Assembly: GCF_006384255.1 (NCBI RefSeq)
Contig: NZ_VCED01000002.1
Coordinates: 310,001 to 374,000 of the forward strand
Origin: Haemophilus seminalis
GTDB lineage: Bacteria; Pseudomonadota; Gammaproteobacteria; Enterobacterales; Pasteurellaceae
DNA: 64,000 bases
Reading direction: 5' to 3'
Position numbers and translations under genes: made by a program. Shown in pieces: positions 1 to 10,324 of the stretch (within the stretch, counting starts at the first letter, position 1; every line of letters starts with the position of its first letter). Below the pieces are notes generated by a model, which was given only the letters and a program-made list of their open reading frames with translations, did not search any database and had not been told where the DNA came from.

Positions 1-363
1 ATCGCCACCATAGGCAAGTGCGGTCTTTAATCCACTCGCTTTGGCAAGAAATTCAGCGTCATTACTAATCTGCACCGCTAATTCTCGAGTAGGCGCTAAA
101 ATCAAAGCTCTTGGGTGAGGATATTCCAGATTAGGATCTTGGTGAGTTAAAAGATGGTGAAAAGTAGCCGTTAAAAAAGCCATTGTCTTGCCTGTACCAG
201 TTTGAGCTTGTCCTGCGACATCTCGTCCATTTAAACTGATAGGCAAGGATAAAGCCTGAATTGGGGTACAAAAATCAAAGCCTTTTTTTGCCAAAGCATC
301 TCGTACAATCGGATGTAGAGGAAGATCGGAGAATCGTTGCTGGCTTAAATAATCTTGTTGCAT
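1..363 (-). CDS. rhlB: ATP-dependent RNA helicase RhlB, N-terminal part (gene runs off the window start)
   Basis: DEAD-box RNA helicase, a degradosome-type helicase that unwinds structured RNA. Only the first 121 residues are present. They show the Q motif region (TPIQ near residue 35), Walker A AQTGTGKT at 53-60, motif Ia PTRELA at 91-96 and the GG motif at 119-120. The start is the ATG at 363. The short N-terminus with the Q motif beginning at once fits RhlB better than the longer SrmB or RhlE, and yacG-coaE upstream supports this. An uptake signal (16-24) lies inside the gene. The DEAD box itself is outside the window, so the subfamily assignment rests on the N-terminus and the neighbours. 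Confidence 0.85.
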   Translation of the reverse strand, partial: MQQDYLSQQRFSDLPLHPIVRDALAKKGFDFCTPIQALSLPISLNGRDVAGQAQTGTGKTMAFLTATFHHLLTHQDPNLEYPHPRALILAPTRELAVQISNDAEFLAKASGLKTALAYGGD

Positions 364-450
364 AAAAATCACATTTTAGAATAATCAAATTACATTTAGC
401 ATAGCATGCTTAAGGAAAATCCTCAAAAAAGGACCGCACTTATAAAAATT

Positions 451-479
451 AACCGATAGGGTTTCCTATCGGTTAATTT

Positions 480-480
<1 letters not shown>
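451..480 (-). terminator. Rho-independent terminator after yacG
   Basis: The inverted repeat AACCGATAG (451-459) / CTATCGGTT (466-474) forms a 9-bp stem. Read on the minus strand it is followed by AATTTTTAT, so it ends the coaE-yacG transcript. A separate uptake signal in the ACCGCACTT orientation lies at 433-441, just beyond it. Confidence 0.75.
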
Positions 481-1389
<909 letters not shown>

Positions 1390-1406
1390 TTAGTTTGTCT
1401 ACATTA

Positions 1407-1703
1407 TCATGCTTTTACATATTGAAAAATAAAAGAAAAATATAACCATGGAAAAATAACAACCCAAAGAAATGCGCTAATGACAACAATAAATTTAAAA
1501 CTAAAATGCAGCGTTTTATGACGAAAATGTTTCATAGCTAAATGTATTCCCATAAAGCCACCTAAAAGGCTTAGAAGAAAAAACGTTTTTTCAGGAATTC
1601 TCCACTCGTTACGCACGGCCCGAATTTTATCTCTCCACATAAAAAAATAAGCGGCGATATTGATCGCCGCTAACCATATAATCAACGAAAGAAAATAAAT
1701 CAT
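1407..1703 (-). CDS. DUF1294 family small membrane protein
   Basis: 98 residues with three hydrophobic segments (about 1-20, 40-58 and 70-95). The middle carries the DUF1294 signature: [19 protein letters not shown] and FRHKT. The function of the family is unknown. Its ATG overlaps the glyA stop codon in an ATGA, so it is probably cotranslated with glyA. The inner membrane is the likely location. Confidence 0.75.
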   Translation of the reverse strand: MIYFLSLIIWLAAINIAAYFFMWRDKIRAVRNEWRIPEKTFFLLSLLGGFMGIHLAMKHFRHKTLHFSFKFIVVISAFLWVVIFPWLYFSFIFQYVKA

Positions 1704-2965
1704 TTCGGATAAACTGGAAGACGTTTACAAATTGCTAATACTTTTTCTTTAGTTTCAGCAATCACTTGTTCTTCATTTTCTTTGCCTAAAGCATCTAAAA
1801 CATCACACATCCAGCCAGCTAATTCACGCACATCATTTTCATTGAAACCACGGCGAGTCACAGATGGTGTACCTACACGAATACCTGAAGTGACGAATGG
1901 TTTTTGCGGATCGTTTGGTACAGCGTTTTTATTCACAGTAATATTTGCTTTGCCTAATGCCGCATCAGCTGCTTTACCCGTTAATCCTTGTTTAATAAAA
2001 CTTACTAAGAACAAGTGGTTTTCAGTACCATTTGACACAACGTCATAACCACGTTGTTTAAATACTTCAACCATCGCTTTTGCATTTCTCAACACATTTG
2101 CTTGGTATTCTTTATATTGAGGCTCTAACGCTTCTTTAAAGCAAACTGCTTTTGCCGCAATAATATGAACTAATGGACCACCTTGGTTTGCAGGGAATAC
2201 AGATGATTGTAATTTTTTGTAGATTTCTTCATCACCACAAGATGAAAGAATTAAACCACCACGCGGACCGCCCAATGTTTTATGGGTTGTTGTTGTCACA
2301 ACATGTGCATGAGGCAGTGGATTTGGATATAAACCCGCTGCAATTAATCCTGCTACATGCGCCATATCCACAAATAAATACGCACCGACTTCATCTGCGA
2401 TTTCACGCATTTTCGCCCAATCCACAATTTGTGAATAAGCCGAGAAACCCGCAACGATAAGTTTTGGTTTACATTCTAATGCTTTTTGACGAACATCTTC
2501 ATAATCAATTAAGCCATCCGCAGTGATTCCATAAAGCACAGAGTTATAAATCTTGCCGGAGAAACTGACTTTTGCGCCGTGAGTTAAGTGCCCACCGTGA
2601 GCCAAATCCATACCTAAAATAGTATCGCCCGCATTAATCAATGCACCATACACCGCAGCATTCGCTTGTGAACCAGAGTGCGGTTGAACATTCACGTAAT
2701 CTGCACCAAATAATTCTTTCGCGCGGTCAATTGCTAACTGTTCCACAATGTCTGCATACTCACAACCACCATAATAGCGTTTGCCGGGATAGCCTTCCGC
2801 ATATTTATTGGTGAATTGAGAACCTTGCGCTTCCATCACGCGCGGACTAGCATAGTTTTCAGATGCAATGAGTTCGATATGTTCTTCTTGACGACGATTT
2901 TCATCTTGGATCGCTTGCCACAATACTGGATCGTAATCAGCGATAGTCATATTTCTTGTAAACAT
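1700..2965 (-). CDS. glyA: Serine hydroxymethyltransferase
   Basis: PLP enzyme that converts serine plus tetrahydrofolate to glycine plus methylene-THF, the main source of one-carbon units. 421 residues, the usual bacterial length is about 417-420. The PLP lysine is K229 in [14 protein letters not shown], the same position as in E. coli. The N-terminal motif [11 protein letters not shown] is typical. It follows purD and purH on the same strand, which makes metabolic sense because purine synthesis consumes formyl-THF. The 123-nt gap to purD shows no clear operator. Confidence 0.97.
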   Translation of the reverse strand: MFTRNMTIADYDPVLWQAIQDENRRQEEHIELIASENYASPRVMEAQGSQFTNKYAEGYPGKRYYGGCEYADIVEQLAIDRAKELFGADYVNVQPHSGSQANAAVYGALINAGDTILGMDLAHGGHLTHGAKVSFSGKIYNSVLYGITADGLIDYEDVRQKALECKPKLIVAGFSAYSQIVDWAKMREIADEVGAYLFVDMAHVAGLIAAGLYPNPLPHAHVVTTTTHKTLGGPRGGLILSSCGDEEIYKKLQSSVFPANQGGPLVHIIAAKAVCFKEALEPQYKEYQANVLRNAKAMVEVFKQRGYDVVSNGTENHLFLVSFIKQGLTGKAADAALGKANITVNKNAVPNDPQKPFVTSGIRVGTPSVTRRGFNENDVRELAGWMCDVLDALGKENEEQVIAETKEKVLAICKRLPVYPK

Positions 2966-3088
2966 TGTGTTCTCCTGTTATGTAATTTATGGCAGATAGT
3001 TTAACTGTTTATAGATAAAAACTTAATTAAAATTTCATTCCTAAATTTTCATCACTTAAATGAAATTAATTCATCATAATGATATGAA

Positions 3089-4378
3089 CTATTTTTGGAA
3101 CTCTCGTTCCACAGCTCTGTAACCAATGTCTCGACGATAAAAACGCCCAGACCATTGAATTTGCTCAGCCAATTTTAACGCTTTCTGTTGTGCCTCAAAT
3201 ACGCTTTCACCCAATGCAGTAGCGCAAAGCACGCGGCCCCCATTGGTAACTAACTTACCCGCTTTCACTTCTACGCCCGCCAAGAAAACTTTCTCATTTT
3301 CGGCCGCACTTTGAGGCAAACCGCTGATATCATCGCCTTTACGATAATCTCCCGGATAACCTTCTGCTGCTAATACGATACCCAAAGAAGCCTTCGGATT
3401 CCATTGGGATTTCACTTCGTCCAATTTGCCATCACAGGCTTGAAGACAAAGTTCCACCAAATCCGATTCCAAACGCAACATAATCGGTTGGGTTTCCGGA
3501 TCACCGAAACGACAGTTAAATTCGATCACTTTCGGCTGACCATTTGGCATGATCATCAAACCTGCATACAAGAAACCGGTATAAACATTGCCCTCTGCCG
3601 CCATGCCGTTGACCGTTGGATAGATCACTTCACGCATCACGCGCTCATGAATTTCAGGTGTCACCACAGGCGCAGGAGAATAAGCCCCCATGCCACCGGT
3701 GTTCAAACCGGTATCTTGTTCACCCACACGTTTGTGGTCTTGGCTGGTCGCCATAGGTTCAACATTTTTGCCGTCCACCATGACGATAAAGCTCGCCTCT
3801 TCGCCATCTAAAAATTCTTCAATGACCACTCGACTACCGGCTTCACCAAAGGCATTGCCGGAAAGCATATCGCGCACCGCGTCTTCCGCTTCTTGCAATG
3901 TCGTCGCGACAATCACGCCTTTGCCTGCTGCTAAACCGTCCGCTTTGACAACAATTGGCGCGCCTTTTTCACGCAAATAAGTCAATGCCGGTTCGACTTC
4001 GGTGAAGTTTTGATATTCCGCTGTTGGGATTTTATGACGCGCTAAAAAATCTTTGGTAAAGGCTTTGGAACCTTCTAATTGCGCCGCCGCTTGCGTTGGT
4101 CCGAAAATTTTTAAACCGGCTGTACGAAACGCATCCACCACGCCAATCACAAGTGGCGCTTCAGGCCCCACGATCGTTAAACCGATGTGGTTATCTTGGG
4201 CAAATTTAACCAACGCAGGAACATCCGTTGCGGCAATATTCACGTTTTCGACCTTTTGTTCTAACGCTGTCCCGGCATTGCCCGGTGCAACGAAAATTTT
4301 ATCTGCTAATGGAGATTGCGCCGCTTTCCAAGCGAGGGCGTGTTCACGACCGCCGTTTCCGATGATGAGGATGTTCAT
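3089..4378 (-). CDS. purD: Phosphoribosylamine-glycine ligase (GARS)
   Basis: ATP-grasp ligase that joins glycine to phosphoribosylamine, step 2 of de novo purine synthesis. 429 residues, the standard single-domain length. N-terminal MNILIIGNGGREHALAWK is the PurD signature, and the ATP-grasp core includes PIVVKADGLAAGKGV. It lies 94 nt downstream of purH with a hairpin between them, the purHD arrangement of E. coli. Its base composition is visibly higher in G+C than most of the window (see findings). Confidence 0.97.
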   Translation of the reverse strand: MNILIIGNGGREHALAWKAAQSPLADKIFVAPGNAGTALEQKVENVNIAATDVPALVKFAQDNHIGLTIVGPEAPLVIGVVDAFRTAGLKIFGPTQAAAQLEGSKAFTKDFLARHKIPTAEYQNFTEVEPALTYLREKGAPIVVKADGLAAGKGVIVATTLQEAEDAVRDMLSGNAFGEAGSRVVIEEFLDGEEASFIVMVDGKNVEPMATSQDHKRVGEQDTGLNTGGMGAYSPAPVVTPEIHERVMREVIYPTVNGMAAEGNVYTGFLYAGLMIMPNGQPKVIEFNCRFGDPETQPIMLRLESDLVELCLQACDGKLDEVKSQWNPKASLGIVLAAEGYPGDYRKGDDISGLPQSAAENEKVFLAGVEVKAGKLVTNGGRVLCATALGESVFEAQQKALKLAEQIQWSGRFYRRDIGYRAVEREFQK

Positions 4379-4436
4379 GTTGTAGTCCTTGTGTATGCTT
4401 AATTTAAAAAAGTACGGCTATTTTTTACCTGTAATT

Positions 4437-4459
4437 CCCCCTCTTTCGTAAAGAGGGGG
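4437..4459 (-). other. Perfect 10-bp stem hairpin between purH and purD
   Basis: CCCCCTCTTT (4437-4446) and AAAGAGGGGG (4450-4459) form a stable stem with a 3-nt loop. No U-run follows directly on the minus strand; the nearest T-rich stretch starts some 25 nt later. It could be an mRNA-stabilising intercistronic hairpin or a small repeat unit rather than a full terminator. Confidence 0.55.
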
Positions 4460-4472
4460 ATAGTTAGATAAA

Positions 4473-6071
4473 TTAATGACGGAAATGACGCATTCCCGTC
4501 AATACCATCACCATATTATGCTCATCTGCCGCATCAATCACTTCCTGATCACGCATTGAGCCACCCGGATGAATCACACATTGAATGCCCACTTTCGCCG
4601 CAGCATCAATGCCATCACGGAATGGGAAAAATGCATCGGATGCCATCACACAACCGGCTACTTCCAAGCCTTCATCTTGCGCCTTAATGCCGGCAATTTT
4701 GGCCGAATACACACGGCTCATTTGGCCTGCACCAATGCCAATGGTTTGGTTATCTTTGGCATAAACAATAGCATTCGATTTCACAAATTTCGCCACTTTC
4801 CAACAGAATAATAAATCTTTCAATTCTTGTTCGGTCGGTTGACGTTTACTGACCACTTTTAAGTCATCCAAGCCCACCATGCCTAAATCCGCATCTTGCA
4901 CCAACAAGCCACCGTTCACGCGTTTGAAATCTAAACGTTGGGTACGTGCTTGCCATTCTCCACATTCAAGCAAACGGACATTTTTCTTACGTTTCACCAC
5001 TTCAACAGCTTCCGCAGACACTTTCGGTGCGATAATCACTTCCACAAATTGACGTTCTACAATTTCATTTGCCGTTTTTTCGTCTAATTCACGGTTAAAA
5101 GCAATGATGCCGCCAAAGGCTGAGGTTGGGTCTGTTTGATAGGCTCGGTTGTAGGCATCTAAAATGTCTTTGCCTAAAGCCACGCCGCATGGATTGGCGT
5201 GTTTCACAATCACACAGGCCGGTTCATCAAATTCTTTTACACATTCAAGGGCTGCGTCGGTGTCGGCAATATTGTTATAAGACAAAGCCTTACCTTGCAG
5301 TTGGCTAGCGGTAGCCACACTCGCTTCTTTTACATTGAGATCCACATAAAACGCGGCATTTTGATGGGCATTTTCGCCGTAACGCATGGTTTGTTTACGC
5401 ACGAAATTCAAATTTAAAGTCCGTGGGAATTGACCGCACTTCGCCTCTGCATCTTCTTCAGCGGCAACATGATAAGGTTTCACCAATTGTCCGAAATAAT
5501 TAGCAATCATGGAATCGTATTGCGCGGTGTGTTCAAATGCTTTGATGGCAAGATCAAAACGGGTTTCCAGGGTTAAGCTGTTTTGATGTTGATCCATTTC
5601 GGCAAGAATGGCATCAAAATCCTGATTGTTCACGACAATCGCCACATCTTTATGGTTTTTCGCGGCAGAGCGCACCATGGTTGGGCCACCGATATCAATA
5701 TTTTCCACGGCATCTTCTAACGTGCAGTTTGGCTTAGCCACGGTTGCGGCAAACGGATATAAATTCACCACCACCATATCAATGCCTTCAATGCCGTGTT
5801 GTTGCATGATCGCATCATCCGTACCACGACGACCTAAAATCCCACCGTGCACTTTCGGGTGTAAGGTTTTCACGCGACCATCCATCATTTCGGGAAAACC
5901 GGTATAATCAGACACTTCAGTCACTGGCAAACCATGCTGCTCCAACAATTTTGCGGTACCGCCAGTGGAAAGTAGTTTTATACCGCGTTGCACTAAGCCT
6001 TGAGCAAATTCTACGATACCGGTTTTATCCGAAACACTCAGTAAAGCCTGACGAATTGGACGATCTGTCAT
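4473..6071 (-). CDS. purH: Bifunctional AICAR transformylase / IMP cyclohydrolase
   Basis: Catalyses the last two steps of IMP synthesis. The N-terminal MGS-like cyclohydrolase domain (about 1-200, starting [12 protein letters not shown]) is followed by the AICAR transformylase domain with the VKHANPCG signature. I chose the ATG at 6071 (532 aa): AAGGAA sits 7 nt upstream as ribosome binding site, whereas the ATG at 6086 has none and would add five non-conserved residues. E. coli PurH is 529 aa. A PurR-type operator lies upstream. Like purD, it is relatively G+C-rich. Confidence 0.96.
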   Translation of the reverse strand: MTDRPIRQALLSVSDKTGIVEFAQGLVQRGIKLLSTGGTAKLLEQHGLPVTEVSDYTGFPEMMDGRVKTLHPKVHGGILGRRGTDDAIMQQHGIEGIDMVVVNLYPFAATVAKPNCTLEDAVENIDIGGPTMVRSAAKNHKDVAIVVNNQDFDAILAEMDQHQNSLTLETRFDLAIKAFEHTAQYDSMIANYFGQLVKPYHVAAEEDAEAKCGQFPRTLNLNFVRKQTMRYGENAHQNAAFYVDLNVKEASVATASQLQGKALSYNNIADTDAALECVKEFDEPACVIVKHANPCGVALGKDILDAYNRAYQTDPTSAFGGIIAFNRELDEKTANEIVERQFVEVIIAPKVSAEAVEVVKRKKNVRLLECGEWQARTQRLDFKRVNGGLLVQDADLGMVGLDDLKVVSKRQPTEQELKDLLFCWKVAKFVKSNAIVYAKDNQTIGIGAGQMSRVYSAKIAGIKAQDEGLEVAGCVMASDAFFPFRDGIDAAAKVGIQCVIHPGGSMRDQEVIDAADEHNMVMVLTGMRHFRH

Positions 6072-6118
6072 TACATTTTCCTTCATTAAATGGTTAAAAA
6101 TAGGCTAAATAGATTATA

Positions 6119-6134
6119 GCGCAAACGTTTGCGT
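6119..6134. promoter_or_regulatory. PurR operator upstream of purH
   Basis: The 16-mer GCGCAAACGTTTGCGT matches the PurR box (consensus ACGCAAACGTTTGCGT) at 15 of 16 positions, with a perfect 14-bp palindrome at 6120-6133. It lies about 50 nt upstream of the purH start, where a repressor would cover the promoter. This implies purine repression of purH-purD as in E. coli. The purR gene is not in this window. Confidence 0.9.
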
Positions 6135-6455
6135 TAATATATGAAAATTGATAAAAATAAATAGTTTTATTTTTATATAACTTAGGTTGAAATTCTTGAG
6201 TATGGAATAGATCTTATTTTAGAAAATAGTATATTGTGCGGTTGATATCAGCTAAATCGTATAATTTGGAATTGTTTGACTTAACAAATAAATTTCTTGC
6301 CCATCTGATAGGATAAAGCTGAGTGTGATTGAGTCCAGATTTATAAGGAGAGGTGTGGTTTTAGTAATAGATTTTTCCACTTTGGAGTGAATATTTACTA
6401 AATCTACTCCTAAAATTCTAAGATTAAATGGTGTTTTATAATGACGTATAGGGAA
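6135..6455. other. AT-rich gene-free stretch between purH and tRNA-Leu
   Basis: No convincing gene. A minus-strand open frame (6252-6566) exists, but it runs through the tRNA-Leu gene and its terminator and has no recognisable family. A 15-nt sequence at 6436-6450 recurs at 6499-6513 with 13 matches, bracketing the tRNA terminator. It may be debris left at the 3' side of the tRNA. Confidence 0.4.
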
Positions 6456-6490
6456 TAAAAAAGCCCTGATTTCAGTAAAATCAAGGCTTT
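6456..6490 (-). terminator. Terminator of the secG/tRNA-Leu transcript
   Basis: On the minus strand AAAGCCTTGATTT pairs with AAATCAGGGCTTT (one mismatch) and is followed by TTTATT. It lies 34 nt after the CCA end of tRNA-Leu. Confidence 0.8.
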
Positions 6491-6523
6491 GTAATGTCTT
6501 ATAGTGATGTATACTTTGCTGTT

Positions 6524-6609
6524 TGGTGCTCTGGGCGAGACTTGAACTCGCACGACCTGTGGTCACTACCCCCTCAAGATAGCGTGTCTACCAATTCCAC
6601 CACCAGAGC
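6524..6609 (-). tRNA. tRNA-Leu (GAG anticodon)
   Basis: An 86-nt class II tRNA with CCA encoded (6524-6526 on the complement). The acceptor stem GCTCTGG/CCAGAGC, the D-arm GTGGAATTGGTAGAC and a TTCAAGTCTCG T-arm are all present. The anticodon loop TTGAGGG gives GAG. It follows secG directly, the same order as secG-leuU in E. coli. tRNA-Leu genes are known attachment sites for the ICEHin1056 family of conjugative elements; none is inserted here. Confidence 0.95.
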
Positions 6610-6634
6610 GTTAATTTTTTATGCTAATCCTATT

Positions 6635-6976
6635 TTATTGTGGGATGTCGCTATTTTTATTTTCTTTCGCTGGAGCTGTTTGTTGTTGCTGAACTTGCTC
6701 TGCAGCTTGTGATAAATCGTCGAAAGCACCTTTTTGAATATTGCCTTTATGTGAATTCATGTTACCTAAAACAAGAGCAATAACAAAAAATGCGGTTGCT
6801 AAAATCGCGCTAGTACGTGTTAAAAAGTTACCTGCACCAGCAGAGCCAAACATTGTACCTGATGCGCCACCACCAAAAGATGCGCCAGCGTTCGCTCCTT
6901 TACCTTGTTGAACGAGAATAAACCCGATCAAGGCAATCGCGACAACAACATAAATAAATAAAAGAACTTGATACAT
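6635..6976 (-). CDS. secG: Protein translocase subunit SecG
   Basis: Small integral membrane subunit of the SecYEG preprotein channel. 113 residues with two hydrophobic segments (about 1-22 and 54-74) separated by the glycine-rich family loop QQGKGANAGASFGGGASGTMFG. A polar Gln-rich C-terminal tail follows. E. coli SecG is 110 aa. tRNA-Leu lies 25 nt downstream and is probably cotranscribed. Confidence 0.95.
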   Translation of the reverse strand: MYQVLLFIYVVVAIALIGFILVQQGKGANAGASFGGGASGTMFGSAGAGNFLTRTSAILATAFFVIALVLGNMNSHKGNIQKGAFDDLSQAAEQVQQQQTAPAKENKNSDIPQ

Positions 6977-7084
6977 TTTTTCTCTCTAATTTGCAATTTT
7001 GCAAGAAAACTGGTCGTGAATGTTATAGAAAATTCAATTTTCTCGCAAGTGCTTTGCATAAAAAAAATATTAATTGGTTTAACT

Positions 7085-9040
7085 TTAATCAGTTTGACCG
7101 TTTGATTTACTCGATTTTTTTACCGCACTTTTAGGTTTTGTTCTATTGGATTTGATCATTTTAATGCGGCTTAATTGTCTTAATGCATTAAGATCTACAA
7201 AACGGACTAAATTAGGCAACATTTGATTCAAGTTATGCATAAATTGCTGATAAGTTGCTTGTTTTTGACTAATGTCTGTGAGTTGTGATTCCCAATGGGC
7301 AGTCATATCTGGTTGGGTGGCAATATCGGGTAATGCCTGAATTAAAATTCTTCCAGTTTCTGTGCTATGAATATTTCGCCCTTTTTTAATTAAAAAACCG
7401 CGTTTAAAAAGTAATTCAATGATGCCTGCACGAGTAGCCTCTGTGCCCAATCCATCTGTTTCTCGTAGGATTTTTTTGAGATCTTTATCCTGTACAAATC
7501 GCGCAATGCCCGTCATTGCTGAAAGCAAGGTTGCATCTGTGAAAGGCTTTGGCGGCTGAGTTTTTTTACTCATCACTTCTCCGCGTTCACAATGCAAAAT
7601 TTGTCCTTTCTTTACTATTGGTAATAAGGGTTCTTGATTTTCTGTATCGTCTTCTTTGCCTAATAATTCTTTCCACCCAGCCGTTTGTAAATTTCGCGCT
7701 TGGGCTATAAAAGTACCTCCGGCAATATTCAACGTAATTTTGCTTTTACGATATTCTGCGTCAGGACAAAATTGCATTAAATATTGGCGAGCGATAAGGC
7801 TGTAAATATTACGTTCTTCTTGTGTTAGATTTACTGGACGATTTTTGGCCGTTGGAATGATTGCATGGTGAGCTTCTACTTTTTTATCATTCCAACAGCG
7901 ATTTCGCTGTTCAGTTGAAATGATATTTGGTAAGACTTGATAAGCTTCACAATGGGTTGAAATTGCATTTAGTACATTGTGTCGTTCGGCAAAATGTTCT
8001 TCCGGTAAATAACGACAATCAGAACGCGGATAAGTAATCAAACGATGAGTTTCATATAGGCGTTGGCACGTATCTAATACGGCTTGAGCGGACATACCGA
8101 ATCGCTTTGCTGCATCAATTTGTAACGCAGAAAGGGAATAAGGCAAGGGCGCCGTTTCTTTTTCACGAACGTCTTTATATTCGGTTACTTCTGCTGGTTG
8201 ATTTGTAATACGTTTTACAACGTTTTCTGCTAATCCTTTAGAGAGCACCCTGCCATCATCATCCTGGTAATCTTCACAAGCTTTGCTAGGTTGCCATAAG
8301 GCACTAAAAAGTGCGGTTGATTTCTCCTGAGTTTTTTCTTCTTTATTATTTGGATTAATCCAAGCTAGCACTTCAAAAAAGTCTTTGGGTTGGAAATGTT
8401 CAATTTCCAAATCTCGACGTACAATTAAACCCAGCACAGGGGTTTGCACTCGACCAACCGAAAGCACGCCATCATAGCCAGTTTGTCTGCCACGAATAGT
8501 ATAGGCTCTCGTCATATTGATGCCATAAAGCCAATCGGCGCGAGCTCGTGCGAGTGCGGATGTGGCAAGAGGAATAAAATTACGGTTGGGTTGTAATTTT
8601 TTAACCGCTTTTTCTACCGCACTTGGATTTAGGTCGCTAATCAAGCAGCGTAAAATTTTATCGCGTTTTTCGGCAGATAAATTGGCATAACTGAACACTT
8701 CGTCTACAAGTAATTGTCCTTCTCTATCTGGGTCTCCTGCATTAACAAGTGTATCGGCTTGATGGATCAGTTTTTCCACCACAGAAAGTTGTTTTTTTAC
8801 TTCTTTTCGCGGTAAAAGTTGCCATTTTTCAGGAATGATAGGGAGATGTTCTAAACGCCATTGTTTGAATTTAGGATCATAGGCATCGGGTTCTGCTTGC
8901 TCGAGCAGATGCCCTACGCACCAAGTTACCACATCATTATCGCCACATTTAATAAAACCATCACCGCGTTGATGAGGCTTGGGTAACACATCAGCAATAG
9001 CGCGAGCTAAGCTTGGTTTTTCGGCGATAAATAAACGCAT
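7085..9040 (-). CDS. topB: DNA topoisomerase III
   Basis: Type IA topoisomerase that decatenates DNA by single-strand passage. 651 residues against 653 in E. coli. The N-terminal TOPRIM domain has [16 protein letters not shown] and the acidic triad region DPDREGQ near residue 103. The active-site tyrosine lies in LITYPRSD near residue 330. The C-terminal tail is basic ([17 protein letters not shown]). It follows recR by 15 nt, so the two are an operon. Several uptake signals lie inside (for example 7122-7130, 8309-8317 and 8616-8624). Confidence 0.96.
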   Translation of the reverse strand: MRLFIAEKPSLARAIADVLPKPHQRGDGFIKCGDNDVVTWCVGHLLEQAEPDAYDPKFKQWRLEHLPIIPEKWQLLPRKEVKKQLSVVEKLIHQADTLVNAGDPDREGQLLVDEVFSYANLSAEKRDKILRCLISDLNPSAVEKAVKKLQPNRNFIPLATSALARARADWLYGINMTRAYTIRGRQTGYDGVLSVGRVQTPVLGLIVRRDLEIEHFQPKDFFEVLAWINPNNKEEKTQEKSTALFSALWQPSKACEDYQDDDGRVLSKGLAENVVKRITNQPAEVTEYKDVREKETAPLPYSLSALQIDAAKRFGMSAQAVLDTCQRLYETHRLITYPRSDCRYLPEEHFAERHNVLNAISTHCEAYQVLPNIISTEQRNRCWNDKKVEAHHAIIPTAKNRPVNLTQEERNIYSLIARQYLMQFCPDAEYRKSKITLNIAGGTFIAQARNLQTAGWKELLGKEDDTENQEPLLPIVKKGQILHCERGEVMSKKTQPPKPFTDATLLSAMTGIARFVQDKDLKKILRETDGLGTEATRAGIIELLFKRGFLIKKGRNIHSTETGRILIQALPDIATQPDMTAHWESQLTDISQKQATYQQFMHNLNQMLPNLVRFVDLNALRQLSRIKMIKSNRTKPKSAVKKSSKSNGQTD

Positions 9041-9055
9041 AATAGTATGAGAAGA

Positions 9056-9658
9056 TTAGTCGATTTGACGACGACCTAGAAAAGAGTGAGTCAGTGTTGT
9101 ACCGTCCACAGTTTCCAGTTCACCACCGACAGGAATTCCATGAGCGATACGACTCACTTTGATATTGTGCTGGCGGCACATTTCAGCGATGTAGTTTGCT
9201 GTTGCATCGCCTTCCACTGTTGGGTTTGTTGCAAGAATCACCTCGTGGAAAGATTCTTCTACTAAACGTTTTTGCAGTAAATCTAAGCCAATTTCACGAG
9301 GACCAATACCATCAAGTGGTGATAAGTGCCCCATTAAGACAAAATAACGTCCTGAAAATTGCCCTGTTTGCTCAATGGCTTGAATATCTGCGGGCATTTC
9401 AACGACACAAAGCAAACCTGAATTTTGACGGCGTGGATTATTGCAAATGTTGCAAGTGTCTTCTTCCGTGAAGTCTCGACATTGTGAACAATGGCCAATT
9501 TTAGACATAGCTTCTGTGAGTGCTCGAGCTAAATTCATTCCACCGCTACGATTACGTTGTAAAAGATGATAAGCCATACGTTGCGCAGATTTAGGCCCTA
9601 CGCCTGGAAGACAACGTAAGTTTTCAATAAGGTGTTCTAAAAGTGGGCTGCTTTGCAT
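9056..9658 (-). CDS. recR: Recombination mediator RecR
   Basis: Works with RecF and RecO to load RecA onto SSB-coated gaps. 200 residues, the standard length. N-terminal helix-hairpin-helix (about 8-30, [17 protein letters not shown]), C4 zinc finger C57, C60, C69 and C72, then a TOPRIM domain (about 80-175), ending with the [10 protein letters not shown] motif region. It lies directly downstream of ybaB, the usual ybaB-recR pair. Confidence 0.97.
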
Positions 9659-9689
9659 AGTGATTTAATGAGAGGTAAATGAGAGATGA

Positions 9690-9712
9690 CGCGTGAATCG
9701 TATATTCACGCG
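9690..9712 (-). other. Hairpin between ybaB and recR
   Basis: CGCGTGAAT (9690-9698) pairs with ATTCACGCG (9704-9712). There is no U-run on either side, so it is an intercistronic structure rather than a clear terminator. Confidence 0.5.
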
Positions 9713-9720
9713 CCTAATAA

Positions 9721-10050
9721 TTAAAACGGAAACTTCATTCCTGGAGGCAATGGCATTCCAGCAGTAACCGATGCCATTTTTTCTTTTTGTAATTCTTCTG
9801 CACGACGTACCGCATCGTTAAAAGCGGCCGCGATTAAATCTTCTAACATTTCTTTATCGTCTTCCATTAAAGATGGATCAATGTCAATGCGACGGCAGTT
9901 ATGTGCACCATTAATTGTGATTTTTACTAAACCAGCACCAGATTCACCCGTTACTTCCAGTTGCGCGATTTCTTCCTGCATTTTTTGCATTTTTTCTTGC
10001 ATTTGTTGGGCTTGTTTCATTAAGCCACCTAAACCGCCTTTTCCAAACAT
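9721..10050 (-). CDS. ybaB: Nucleoid-associated protein YbaB/EbfC
   Basis: Small DNA-binding dimer of the nucleoid. I take the ATG at 10050 (109 aa, same as E. coli) because [20 protein letters not shown] is the conserved N-terminus; the longer open frame to 10116 adds non-conserved sequence. An N-terminal coiled coil rich in M, Q, K and E (about 11-35) precedes the conserved [15 protein letters not shown] segment. It heads the ybaB-recR-topB operon. Confidence 0.95.
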   Translation of the reverse strand: MFGKGGLGGLMKQAQQMQEKMQKMQEEIAQLEVTGESGAGLVKITINGAHNCRRIDIDPSLMEDDKEMLEDLIAAAFNDAVRRAEELQKEKMASVTAGMPLPPGMKFPF

Positions 10051-10324
10051 AATGTTATCCTTTATTAAGTCAAAAATTGCGTGCATTCTAGCGAAAAAAT
10101 TAATCATTGGGAACAAAGAAATTAATACATGACGCTTGTAAAATCAGTGAAAAATTTAATATTTATCACATTGAATCATAAAGATGATGGTAATAAAAAA
10201 TCTAATAAAATATAGAACCGAGAGAAAACGAGGATTTCAAATACTTAATCAGTTATCTTTTATTTAAAGTAATTTAGATACGCCTCTTCTAAACGGAAAC
10301 CCTCACATTTCATTTATCATCAAC

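Noticed and set aside
6252-6566. Minus-strand open frame of about 104 codons next to purH
   Set aside because: It overlaps tRNA-Leu and the tRNA terminator, has no ribosome site of note and no recognisable family.
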